This document shows positions 51,402 to 60,780 of a DNA stretch of 64,000 nt, one piece after another (positions within the stretch are counted from its first letter, which is position 1; each line of letters begins with the position of its first letter). Source of the DNA: Buxus sempervirens (taxonomy: Eukaryota; Streptophyta; Magnoliopsida; Buxales; Buxaceae); NCBI GenBank assembly GCA_947561395.2, contig OX387193.1, forward strand, positions 1,240,001-1,304,000. The letters are read 5' to 3'. A program made the translations under genes and the position numbers. The notes under the pieces were generated by a model. It made no database searches. It was not told where the DNA came from and saw only the letters and a program-made list of their open reading frames with translations.

Positions 51402-54373
51402 TGTAAAACCCCGAATTTTCACCTAATAAATAAATGAATAATAAATAAAAGAAAATATGAGTTAAGTGAGGATTTAGAGGTAAGTAATTCAAATAGGTCA
51501 TAAATTGTAAATAAAGAAAGAATTTTAAATGAAATTAGCCTAAAAGAGTAAAAAGGGTATTTTGGTAATTTTCAGAAAAAGGTAATTAGTAAATAGATCA
51601 TCAAATAATAATTAGAGATAGAAAATAGAAGAAAACAAATTAGTTTGACAAGTTAGAGATCAAAAGAAATTAATAAAAGCCTAAAAGTGGAGAAAAGGGT
51701 AATTAGGAGATTTCACGTCTTAATCTGGAGAAAATAAGGTTTTAAGTGATAATAATGTTTAATTAAATATTTTGCACGAAAATAGGTTATAAATAGGAGT
51801 TTAGATAATAAGAAACTTAATTAGTATTGTTTAAGTAGAAAAAATAGAATGTGGAGAAAAAGTAGGAATTAAATTAGAAGGATTAGACTTTAACTAGACC
51901 ATGGTTGGGTAAGCCCAAATTAAATTAGCCAATTAGGGTTTGTTTAGGATTTCTAAAGCCTAGTATAAAAAGGAAACTCAGGTTAGACAGGAGGGAAATT
52001 TCGTGGGTTTCTTATGGAGAGAAAAGAGGGAGAGAGGAAGGAGGTTTCTAATGGAGGTGTCTGACCAGCCACCATCAAAACGATATCGGGGAAAATCCGT
52101 ACGGTGGATCGCCTTCAAATTTGGAGGTTTTGTTCTTCACTGGTGGAACTACATTGTGTACGGTGAAGATTTGGATTGGAAAAGTCTAGCTTGGCGCGGT
52201 TGGGAGCAAAAGTCTGGTCCAGAATTAGAAGGTGCAATGGAAGAAGGATTTAGCTTATAAGGCAAGTAGTAACCCTTGGAAAACGTGAGGAATTGCATGA
52301 TTTTGATTTCTGTGATTTCATATGGTTAGCATGGATTAGACGGAACTGTATTTACATGGAATCAAGTTACTTATATTTTCATGGTTTGTGTTCTTGATGG
52401 AGTTATCAAATTAATGAAGAAAGTTTAGTTGGATTATGTAAATAAAGGTAGGAGGGTATTTAATTCATAAAAATTACTCTAGAAGGCTCTAGGTAAGTTT
52501 CAGAAAGTTTGTAGATTAATTTAGACCAAGAAAAAATAAAGCAAAAGCATAAGAATCCAAAATTGGAAAATCTAGAAAATTCTGTTTAATTTTGCATGAT
52601 CGCCCAGGATCGTCCAGCCCTGTAGAGGTAGGCGCTCTAAGAAAAATTTGTAGATTTTGGGGATTTGTAATTCGAATAAATATCTAATAATTCTTATGAT
52701 TAGTTAAGCATGTTAGCATCTTTATAAGGACCTAATTAAGGTATAAAAATTATAAAATTAATTTGGAAAGATTAAGCAATAAATTGAAGGTTATAATGAA
52801 AGGATTGTTTATAAAAGAGTCAAAGGGTATGGATATTGCTAGAAATAATACTACTGAAATTATAGCTTATAAACATCTTTTAAACTTCATTATAGGTCTG
52901 TAGAACATGCTAGAAAAATAAAATACAGAAAATTCAAATAGAAACTAGCTTAGGTGCTAAGGTAGGAAATTGGATTCTAATAAAAGGGATTAATAAAGAA
53001 AACTCTAAGTAAGATTAGATTTACTTTATTTTGAGCTTTAAATAGGAATATTGGCTACTGGAATTGCATAAACTCAGATTTTATCGGATTTATGATACTT
53101 GAGTTTTATTTTGAATATAATGGGAAGAATTGCATATGTTATTCTGAAAATGCCTATAATTGGATTTGTTATGATTGAATCATGATTTTCACATGGAATG
53201 GAATACTTGGGTATGGATTGGTATGTGGTATGATGTTGTTCTCTTTAATTTTACGGTTGGGTGATACGGCTTCTATGGTTGAGTTGATACCAACTTTTAC
53301 GGCAAAGATGGGTAATTCTCTGTGTAGAGATGTGTAATCCTTTACGGGTAAAAGTGGGTATGCCTCCTACATTAGCGTGTCCTCCCGTATGTGGTTTTAT
53401 CGTGGTTTGTGTCAGTGGGCTTAGCTGTATATGGATCCATAGTTTTGGCTGGTTAGCTAAGTGGTATTTAGTTTGGATTGATTTACGCCTATATGCGAGC
53501 GCGCTTCCCTTTGCAAGTTAGTTTGCTCTGGGAGGGTCCTATGTCTGGAGGGACACCCCGGTGAGCCGCTGGTGATTCCCTGTACATGTGGATAAGCGAC
53601 CACACTCCATGTATTGATTCTGGTGCTGCATGCTGGTGGTACGTCCAACTCTGCGGGGTTCGTGCACAATAAGTCGGTGACTACGGCTCTTGCCTAAGCT
53701 GCGCTGCATGGGGCTTGAGTATCATTAAGTAGCACTGCCCCTAAGCCGCACGGTGGAACAGCATTTAGTCGAGTGTCATCTCAAATACTTATCATCTTTG
53801 TGAGTCCTGCAATGGCACGTGTTTTGTCGCTTTTGTCGGTTTTACCTTGTTAACATCAAGTTACTGGTATTTGTACATGATCTTCTGTTTTATCGCTTTA
53901 TTTGGAATTATCATGGATAACTTGGATTTCTCGTCTTATCGTGGATTAATCGAATACCTCATGACTATTTGCTTATATTGGACTGTTTCAATGGCATGCA
54001 TCTGCTACTTGCTGAGATGTAAATCTCACTCCGTTTTCCCCTATTTTTCAGGTTGCTTGGAGAGATCGCAAAGATGGGGTTTTAATTTGATGGGTAGAAT
54101 TATAATTGGTATTAATGCCACATGTTGATTAGATAAAATTTATTGTAAACAGAATTGATATTATTGAATAAAGAATTGTTTTTATTGGCCACCATAACTC
54201 TGATGTAATTAATTTGTAAAATTTAAAATTATTGTGAATCTTGGTTTGTATCTGACCCCAGATTCGTGGTAACACCTCGGGTTTGGTTGTTGAACCGGAC
54301 TTGGGTTGTTACAGTAGCGAACCGGGTTCGGGTTGGGTGCCGGTTTGCACTGACCCGGGTTCGGGGCGTTACA
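51402..54373. mobile_element. Solo LTR, 2972 bp, inside hAT-like element
   Basis: The segment starts TGTAAAACCCCGAA and ends TTCGGGGCGTTACA, so it has the TG...CA ends and a longer imperfect inverted repeat typical of long plant Ty3/gypsy LTRs. It is flanked on both sides by the 5-mer GGCCC (51397-51401 and 54374-54378), the expected target duplication. A TATA-like TATAAAAAGG lies near 51963. No internal region, primer site or gag-pol is present, so it is a solo LTR left by recombination. The orientation is probably plus, judged by the TATA-like box. Open frames inside (for example 52003-52260) match nothing I know. Confidence 0.8.
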
Positions 54374-54810
54374 GGCCCGGCCCACCAAGGGGCTAGCCAA
54401 GCCCCAAACAACCCTCTAAAAGTGGTTTTTTTTTGCCCTTTTTTGACTGTTTTACTCCCCAGCAGCTATATAACAACCATATTATGGGGGGTATGCTTGT
54501 AATTGATTGTAAATGATAATTTCCACCCTTTCAACTGCCAAATAACAGTCATATTAGAAGTTAGAGATGGTAAATAGCCACTTTTGGCTTTTTATAAATA
54601 GCCTAACCCTTCACACTCCAAACCACGCATCTTCTACAATCTCTTACTCTTCTCTTCTTACTTTATTATAGTCTTGTTCAAAGGTTTGACCAATGGCCGG
54701 TAGACTTGGCAGAGTGCTCACAAGGGGGGGGGGGGGTTCCCTAGGTCGACCATTGGCCAAAATTTTAGCAAGACTCTAAGAAAGTTATAAATCAGGTTAC
54801 TATTGTTGCA

Positions 54811-55141
54811 TTTGCAGAGTTGTACTTGTAATAATTAATTAATTTATATTTTTTTGAGCAAAATCTATTCCAATATGTGTAAGACAATTTTGTGAATAAT
54901 AAACATATTTTTCAAAAATTTTTTGTGATTTTTTACTATTTTTTTCTAATTTTCCTTGGTTTAAAAAAAATCAATTTGCAAAATTGTACTTATAATAATT
55001 AATTAATTTATATTTTTTGAGCAAAATCTATCACAATATGTGCAAGACAATTTTATGAATAATAAACATATTTTTAGAATTCTTTTTGTGATTTTTTACT
55101 ATTTTTTCCTAATTTTCCTTGGTTTTAGAAAAAAAAAATCA
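54811..55141. repeat. Two-copy tandem repeat (164-bp unit) in hAT-like element
   Basis: Two adjacent copies start TTTGCA at 54811 and 54975. They share TAATAATTAATTAATTTAT, GAGCAAAATCTAT, AATATGTG, AAGACAATTTT and TTTCCTTGG, with about 90% identity. A run of 13 G at 54724-54736 lies nearby. The duplication is part of the right arm of the hAT-like element. Confidence 0.85.
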
Positions 55142-55721
55142 TATTTAATACTCCAAGCCCGCCGGCCCACCGCCTGGGGCATGCCGTGACGTGCCTAGGG
55201 TTTAGAGAAAACGGGCGGGGCGTGCTGCAGCCCGCGCTAAACGGGCCTAGGCCATGCTGGGCCGGCCCGTTTAGCAGCCCTAACAAGATGTCATCTTAGA
55301 GGCCGTTTGGTAACGTGTTCAGAAACCGTTTTTTGGTTTTTAAACACAGAAAACCAAAAACGTGTTTGGTTGAAAATAATTTCAAACCGTTGTTCTAAAA
55401 AACAGTTGAAAAATAATCGGGTTTTCAAAAACCGAAAATTTTCGTTTTTAAAAACGATAAACCGTTTTTTTATTGAATGCCATTTTTGTAATAAATTATT
55501 TTTTTTCTCTTCGATACAAAACCTCTCTTCTCTCTTCGTCGAGCGCACAGGGAGGGAAGACATGAAGGAGACTACTCCTTCAAAGCGTCGCATTCCTCAA
55601 ACGAATCTCTCTCTCTCTCCCCCTCATTTTCTTCATCCGGGTCTTCAACAGACCATCTCTTCTTCAATTTCTTTTCACCTTTTTGCTCTGTGGGAATTGA
55701 TTGCGGAGGCCGAAGGAAGCG

Positions 55722-56654
55722 ATGAAGGGAATAAAGGGAAGATTCCTGAAGAAATTGAAATCGATTCAACCGATAGCGCCTCTGAAACAAAGTCGAGTTC
55801 TTCGCGTGAATGTCTTAGACGAATTTCTAGATCCCAATGTAATGCTTGAGAGCCCGTCTATTTGCAAAGACCAAAATCAGAAAAACAGTTTCAGTAATCG
55901 CCCTGTACAGGAGCCCGAGATCATCGACGTATCTGAACTTATGAGGGACCTCGAAGATGAAGATATGGAGTCAAATGACGAGGTTGGCATCAAGGAAAAC
56001 ATTGGGCCCTCAGTAAAGTTGAAGGACCCATCACCATCCAAGGATGAATCGGAATCGGAGGCATCAATCTTATCAGAATCCGAAATCCATAACCCCCAAA
56101 GTGGTCCATTGTCAGAGCTGGAAGTTTCATCAGTCTGGCGGCACAATCAAACAGTGCCTTTTAAGGACAATTCAGAGTCACCACAGTTACTAGAATCTGG
56201 AATCTGTAATCCTTCCGACCACCACTTATTTGAGATCGACATCCCGTCGTTCTGGTGGTCGGACCTCAACTCAGGGAGCCTATTTGATCCCAATCTACTC
56301 GTAGCCTTTAAGGAGGCAGTGATGAACCATATCAGAATTTTTGAAGTAGAGAGGAAAGCCAGAAGAAATGAAGGAGAGAATGTAGAGAAAGAAGAGGTGG
56401 GAGTTCCCTCAAAAGACCCTAAAATGGAGGGAAGTCCTTCAAACCGTTTTTCGAAGGTTTTACAGGGTCTCGCTGCCGCTCCTCATTCCCTCTTTCCTTT
56501 GTCACCCTCGATCTTCATTTCTCCACCAGAGATGCTCCTCAAAGGTTGTTTGGAGCACATGTACTCTGCCTGTGTTGCGTTCTTAATGTCCAGGAGAGGG
56601 ATTGGCCATGCGTGTCGTGGCCTTGGCCTTATGGGCACTAATTTAGTGCGTTGA
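55722..56654 (+). CDS. ORF in transposon, resembling captured host gene 5' part
   Basis: A 310-codon open frame starting MKGIKGRFLKKLKSIQPIAP. Its first part resembles, from memory, the disordered N-terminal half of a plant glutaredoxin-like family (At5g39865 type): RVLRVNVLDEFLDPN, then EPEIIDVSELMRDLEDEDME, DEVGIKENIGPSVKLKD and SGSLFDPNLLVAFKEAV followed by an ERKAR block. The glutaredoxin domain expected next, with its redox cysteines, is missing. After about residue 240 the sequence (GLAAAPHSLFPLSPSIFISP onward) looks unrelated. The 5' flank (55500-55721) is pyrimidine-rich like a host 5'UTR. I read this as a captured gene fragment, possibly fused to other sequence; family assignment is moderate at best and expression is unknown. 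Confidence 0.5.
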   Translation: MKGIKGRFLKKLKSIQPIAPLKQSRVLRVNVLDEFLDPNVMLESPSICKDQNQKNSFSNRPVQEPEIIDVSELMRDLEDEDMESNDEVGIKENIGPSVKLKDPSPSKDESESEASILSESEIHNPQSGPLSELEVSSVWRHNQTVPFKDNSESPQLLESGICNPSDHHLFEIDIPSFWWSDLNSGSLFDPNLLVAFKEAVMNHIRIFEVERKARRNEGENVEKEEVGVPSKDPKMEGSPSNRFSKVLQGLAAAPHSLFPLSPSIFISPPEMLLKGCLEHMYSACVAFLMSRRGIGHACRGLGLMGTNLVR

Positions 56655-56965
56655 ATGGGAAACAGAGGACGACAAGGTGGCCATGAACGAAGGATTGGGA
56701 GTCGCCGTGCCGAAGACCGGAGCATCAATGGCAATGTGTAGACTGCAGACCACGTCAAACCAACTTGACCAACAACAAAAAGATTGTAATCATCTGATGA
56801 ATCTAGTCATAAAACAATGCATGCTGCATGTTTGTAAAAATGCCCCAATCAATTTTTTTAAAGACATGTGAAAACCAGGTTTTTGAATTAGGACTTACCA
56901 AACGCATATTTGTAATACAATAACACTATTATTATTTTAATAATATTATAATAAAATATTATAGT

Positions 56966-58775
56966 TGTAGACACCCCAAATTGCACTACAAAATGAGAAA
57001 ATAATTGAAAACATATAATTGGGGCTTAAAACAGGTCAAAAATACATAAAATCTGATCAAGCATGCATTGCCCGTATTAAATCTGCGGGCTGGTCGCGCC
57101 CGAAATTGTTATACGGGCATGCTGCGCCCGTATCGAAAATACTGGCACCATTTGCCCGCAATATATATACGGGCGCGATGTTTTTGTGCGAATTTTATCC
57201 TTTCTCGATTTCTGAGTCTTATCTTCGGTCTAATATCTCTTTAGATGAGCAAATTATCTCTTTTATTCATTCGAAATATCCTTGTTGGCCATGGATGGGT
57301 ATTATCCTTATTTTTAATCCAATCTGGTGGGATCCTGGTATATCCTTCTGGATCAACCATACCCCTGGGTTTGCCTATAAATAGAGGGAAGATTCTTAAG
57401 CAAAGGGCCACAAAAATTTGAAGTCCAAGAACTCCAAGAGAAGAGAGGAATCTCTGCTGCTCTGCTTGCTTAATCCAGGTAAGTCCTTTTTCCCTTTTAT
57501 TTTCTGTCTTCGATTCTAGAGATAATAGGATCTTCTCCATTGCTGTAGAATAAGGCCTCCTTTTATCTTGTATTCCTAAACTTGTCTCTAAGTACCTCAA
57601 GAGTCTCTCTAGCCATAAAACGTGAAGAGAGAGTTAGGGGAAAGGGGAACAGGTGGATCCCTAGAATAGAACCCCATATCTGTTTTCCTTCTTTTTTATA
57701 GAATAAGGCATTTGATTGTATTTGTATCACAAAACCTATCTCCAAGTACCTCAAGAATCCTCTCTAGCCGTAAAACGTGAAGAGAGAGCTGGGGGAAAAG
57801 AAAACAGGTGGATCCGTAGGGTAGACCCCCATGTGCTCTAATCTGTGAGATGTGGCTGCTTTGGATATCCTGATCATGTTTTAATAGTTTTATTTTGAAT
57901 TTGAATGAATCATATGAATCCATGATGTTTATAGCATGAGATCCCCATTTTTTGCTAAAATTGAGATTTTCACCACTTTTGCACCTACAACACTGTTTTC
58001 GTGATTTTTGTGATATTAGGCTAAGATCCTGGATCTATCATGATCTATATGATAGATCTGGATTCAGAAGCCTGAAAGTAACTTCTAGGGTTTCATGATG
58101 TGGTTTTTGAGTCCTTTTTCACTTTTGAGAGAAGACCCTACGGTCTAAATTCTCCCCTTTTGGTGTTCTTCATCAACGTGGGTATTTTTGGTTTTGATTT
58201 CTTGATTTAATGTGAAATTTGGGCTATATCTATGTCCTGGACTGTTCAAGTTCAATTCTGCAATATTTTATAAAAATCATATTTTTCTAGATTTCTAGAA
58301 TTTAACTTGAAACCAAAATTTTGAAGTTTTCACTTTAGATTGGTTTTATTTGATTTTATCTCAATTTTATTTTAATCATGAAACCCGGGGAATGGTATGA
58401 TCATATTTGAAAGTTTTGGATCAATCAGGCTATTCGTATGAAAAAAACCATACACTTTTGTCTTTTTTGTGATTTTTCATGATTTTTGTAGCAAGCCTTT
58501 TTTTTTCCTTTTAAAAACATGAGCAATACCTGGCAACCACCTTGTGTGGATGAATAGGGGTGCCTAACACCTTCCCCTGTTCGTAACCTAATCCCCTTAC
58601 CCATCTCTGGATGTTTTTTTAATAGGGTTATTTTTACCCTAAATTTGCCTTTTTGTACTTATTTGATATTTTGGTGTCCATTCACACCTAAACAGAATGG
58701 TGGTGACTCTGTGTTTTTAACCAATCCCGTGTGATGATCAGGAAGTCATTGAATTGATTTTTTCCATGTCTCACA
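56966..58775 (+). mobile_element. Putative solo LTR (1810 bp) inside Harbinger-like element
   Basis: Begins TGTAGACACCCC and ends CATGTCTCACA, giving TG...CA ends with a short inverted repeat (TGTAGACA against TGTGAGACA). Flanking 5-mers are ATAGT (56961-56965) and ATAAT (58776-58780), one mismatch. Near its 3' end are GGGGTGCCTAACACCTTCCC and GAATGGTGGTGACTCTG, words I associate with LTRs of Tat/Ogre-like gypsy elements. Two similar roughly 200-bp blocks, each with AAGTACCTCAAGA and TAAAACGTGAAGAGAGAG, lie at about 57540-57660 and 57706-57825. No internal coding region is present. Confidence 0.6.
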
Positions 58776-59218
58776 ATAATGCAATATATATTATAATATA
58801 AACTATATTATAATTTATATTTTAATATATAATTTTATAATAATATATTTTATGTTTATTGTAACATAAATTTATGTTCATTTTATATAATATTATAATA
58901 AATTTATTGGATTGAAATTGTCCTAAAATTAAATTGAATTGATTTCTTTTTTTTTTCTTTTTCATAGCAAATTTGTTTTAGTTTAATGGGCTTGTAGGTT
59001 GTATAGCAATGCATATTTGTTGATTTTGAAACTTGAATCAATTTTTTTTTATCAATTGTTACCAAACGGTTTCTTGTCACCTATTTTCAAAAGCCCAGAA
59101 AATAGTGATTGTTATCAAACGGGTTTCTTATCACTTGTTTTCAAAAACCCAAAAACAATTGAAATTGTTTTTAGTTTTCAAACTGTTTTTAAAAAAAACG
59201 TTACCAAACGGCCTCTTA

Positions 59219-59514
59219 GAAATCCCTCAAGTTCTCTTTTGCCGGGAGGTTATTTTGGTAAAATCCTTTCAAACCAACGGTCGTAAAAATTCCCTCCTCG
59301 GAACCGCTTCTCCATAAGTGGCGCCGAGACTCGAGAACAAATGTAGACTTGCCAGTTCTCAGCAGGTTTTTTCCCGACACAAAGCGGAACGAAATATCGA
59401 CGCCGAATTTTTGATCTTCGAGTCCCGATCCTGCATCCCTCCTGTAGGAAATCGAAAACACCGTTGGGATCAGGGACGAAGAATCAGAAACCTATAAGCA
59501 TTTATTTAATAAAA
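59219..59514 (+). promoter_or_regulatory. Presumed TIM23-like upstream region, cut short by transposon
   Basis: Only 296 bases separate the Harbinger-like element's right target site from the TIM23-like ATG. The region is more GC-rich than its surroundings. I could not assign a TATA box. The label is positional only. Confidence 0.3.
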
Positions 59515-60077
59515 ATGGTGGTGGATTCGAGATCCGACCGAGCCGACGATCATCGTCGTTTGTAACTTTGTATAACCCTTACCAAGATTTCAAAATTCCT
59601 ACACAAACCCTCTATAAGCTCCCGACGTCGCCTGAATTTCTCTTCCAAGAGGAAGCTGTTGCTCATTGTCGATCTTGGGGTGAAAATCTGACATACTACA
59701 CGGGCTGTGGTTATCTATCCGGAGCTATAGCTGGCGCCGGAAAGGGCTTCTTCGATGGGGTCAAGGCATCGGAAGAAGGTGACACTTGGAAGCTCCGGAT
59801 CAATCGGATCCTCAACGCCTCAGGCCAATCTGGTCAGAGATTCGGTAATCGTGTTGGCGCGATTGGGTTATTATACGCAGGGCTAGAGAGTGGAATCTTC
59901 GCCTGTAGAGACACTGATGACGTTTTCAACAGCATTTTGACTGGAGTTGCCACTGGAGCGCTTTTCATGGCAGCGTCTGGGCCGAGGTCTGCCGCTGTTG
60001 CAAGTGCAATTGGAGGAATAATGGTAGGAACCGCCGTTGCTGGGAAGCAGATTTTTAAGAGATACGTAGCCATCTAG
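59515..60077 (+). pseudogene. TIM23: TIM23-type import protein with disrupted start frame
   Basis: From 59568 to TAG at 60075 an open frame encodes nearly all of a TIM23 homologue (Tim17/22/23, PRAT family), the channel of the mitochondrial presequence translocase. [93 protein letters not shown] and [19 protein letters not shown] match the family and cover the usual membrane helices. No ATG opens this frame. The natural start (ATG at 59515, giving [16 protein letters not shown]) runs into TAA at 59563 because of an apparent 8-bp near-duplication (TTTGTAAC beside TTTGTATAAC, 59560-59577), leaving it out of frame. Arabidopsis homologues are intronless, so splicing around it is unlikely. It could be a recent pseudogene or an assembly error. 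Confidence 0.82.
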
Positions 60078-60780
60078 GATTTTGGTTCACTTCTGCTTCT
60101 TCTTATAATAGGTACTATAATACATGACTTAAAGCAATGTACAAGGTTTTTTCTACACGGAAAGTAGCCGCTAATTACAGAATGCTAGGATGTCAAATAA
60201 TTACGATGTTTCTGGAATGAAAATGACATTAAGATGAGTTTTTGATGGCTTAGCGTGGAAACCCATTATGGGTGTTATTATAAAGCTTTTGAAATTGATT
60301 GCTGTGTAATTTGGTTTAATTTTCTTCTTGCTGAAATCCATGACCGAGTTGTCTGTTGTTCGCATGTTGATATATTGATGACATTAGATTTTTGGGACAC
60401 CAAATGTGATACCAAGCCACATATTCTGTTTCCGAACTGTACTTTGTGTTTTGAGCAAGTGATGCTAATTGTCTATATGATAAGAAATACTATTTTAGTG
60501 TGAAGCCAATGGTTTATCGGTTGGAATTTTATTATTTAAAGCCCTGAAACTGGTTTAGTCTGCTGCTCATTAACTACTCAGGGTCCATTGTGTTGTGATG
60601 CTGAATAGTGCATAAAATGTCAAATATAATTTACAAACTTATTCACCACCCTATTGTTTTTGGAGTCCAAGATTTCCTCTAATACAACAGGATTGATCCT
60701 ACCATCTCGCAAAATTGTTTGCCTCATGCCAGGGTCCAGGACCTATTAGAAGATACAAAAACCAATAAAGAACTAGATAA
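60078..60780. other. TIM23-like / TPR gene convergent spacer
   Basis: Probably holds 3'UTRs of the TIM23-like gene and the minus-strand TPR gene. No gene, RNA or repeat was recognised. The open frame at 60255-60503 shows no family likeness. Confidence 0.45.

Larger units (their letters stand above)
51226..55282. mobile_element. hAT-like DNA element split by a solo LTR
   Basis: Terminal inverted repeats: the left end reads TAGGGTTGCTTATTGGGCCG, and the reverse complement of the right end reads TAGGGCTGCTAAACGGGCCG (15 of 20 match). Flanking 8-mers are ACCAGAGG (51218-51225) and ACAAGATG (55283-55290), 6 of 8 identical, which fits an aged 8-bp hAT duplication. Both subterminal regions are rich in GGGCCGG/GCCCGGC words. 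Without the 2972-bp LTR and its 5-bp duplication, the element would be about 1.1 kb and non-coding. Superfamily assignment is an inference from termini only. Confidence 0.65.
55299..59215. mobile_element. PIF/Harbinger-like element carrying a gene fragment
   Basis: The left end GAGGCCGTTTGGTAACG (55299-55315) is matched exactly by its reverse complement at 59199-59215. Both ends are flanked by TTA (55296-55298 and 59216-59218), the 3-bp duplication of PIF/Harbinger elements. The subterminal regions share many TTTTCAAAAACC and AAACCGTTT words, and the right arm contains two copies of a roughly 54-bp unit (from about 59057 and 59110). Inside are an ORF resembling an ordinary plant gene (55722-56654) and a putative solo LTR (56966-58775). 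No transposase was seen, so the element is non-autonomous. Without the LTR it is about 2.1 kb. Confidence 0.8.

Noticed and set aside
52003-52260. 85-codon open frame inside the 2972-bp LTR
   Set aside because: It lies in LTR sequence, is short, and has no recognisable domain; long LTRs often contain chance frames.
55307-55849. 180-codon frame at the left end of the Harbinger-like element
   Set aside because: It runs through the terminal and subterminal repeat region in a different frame from the gene-like ORF and shows low-complexity Phe/Lys-rich composition.
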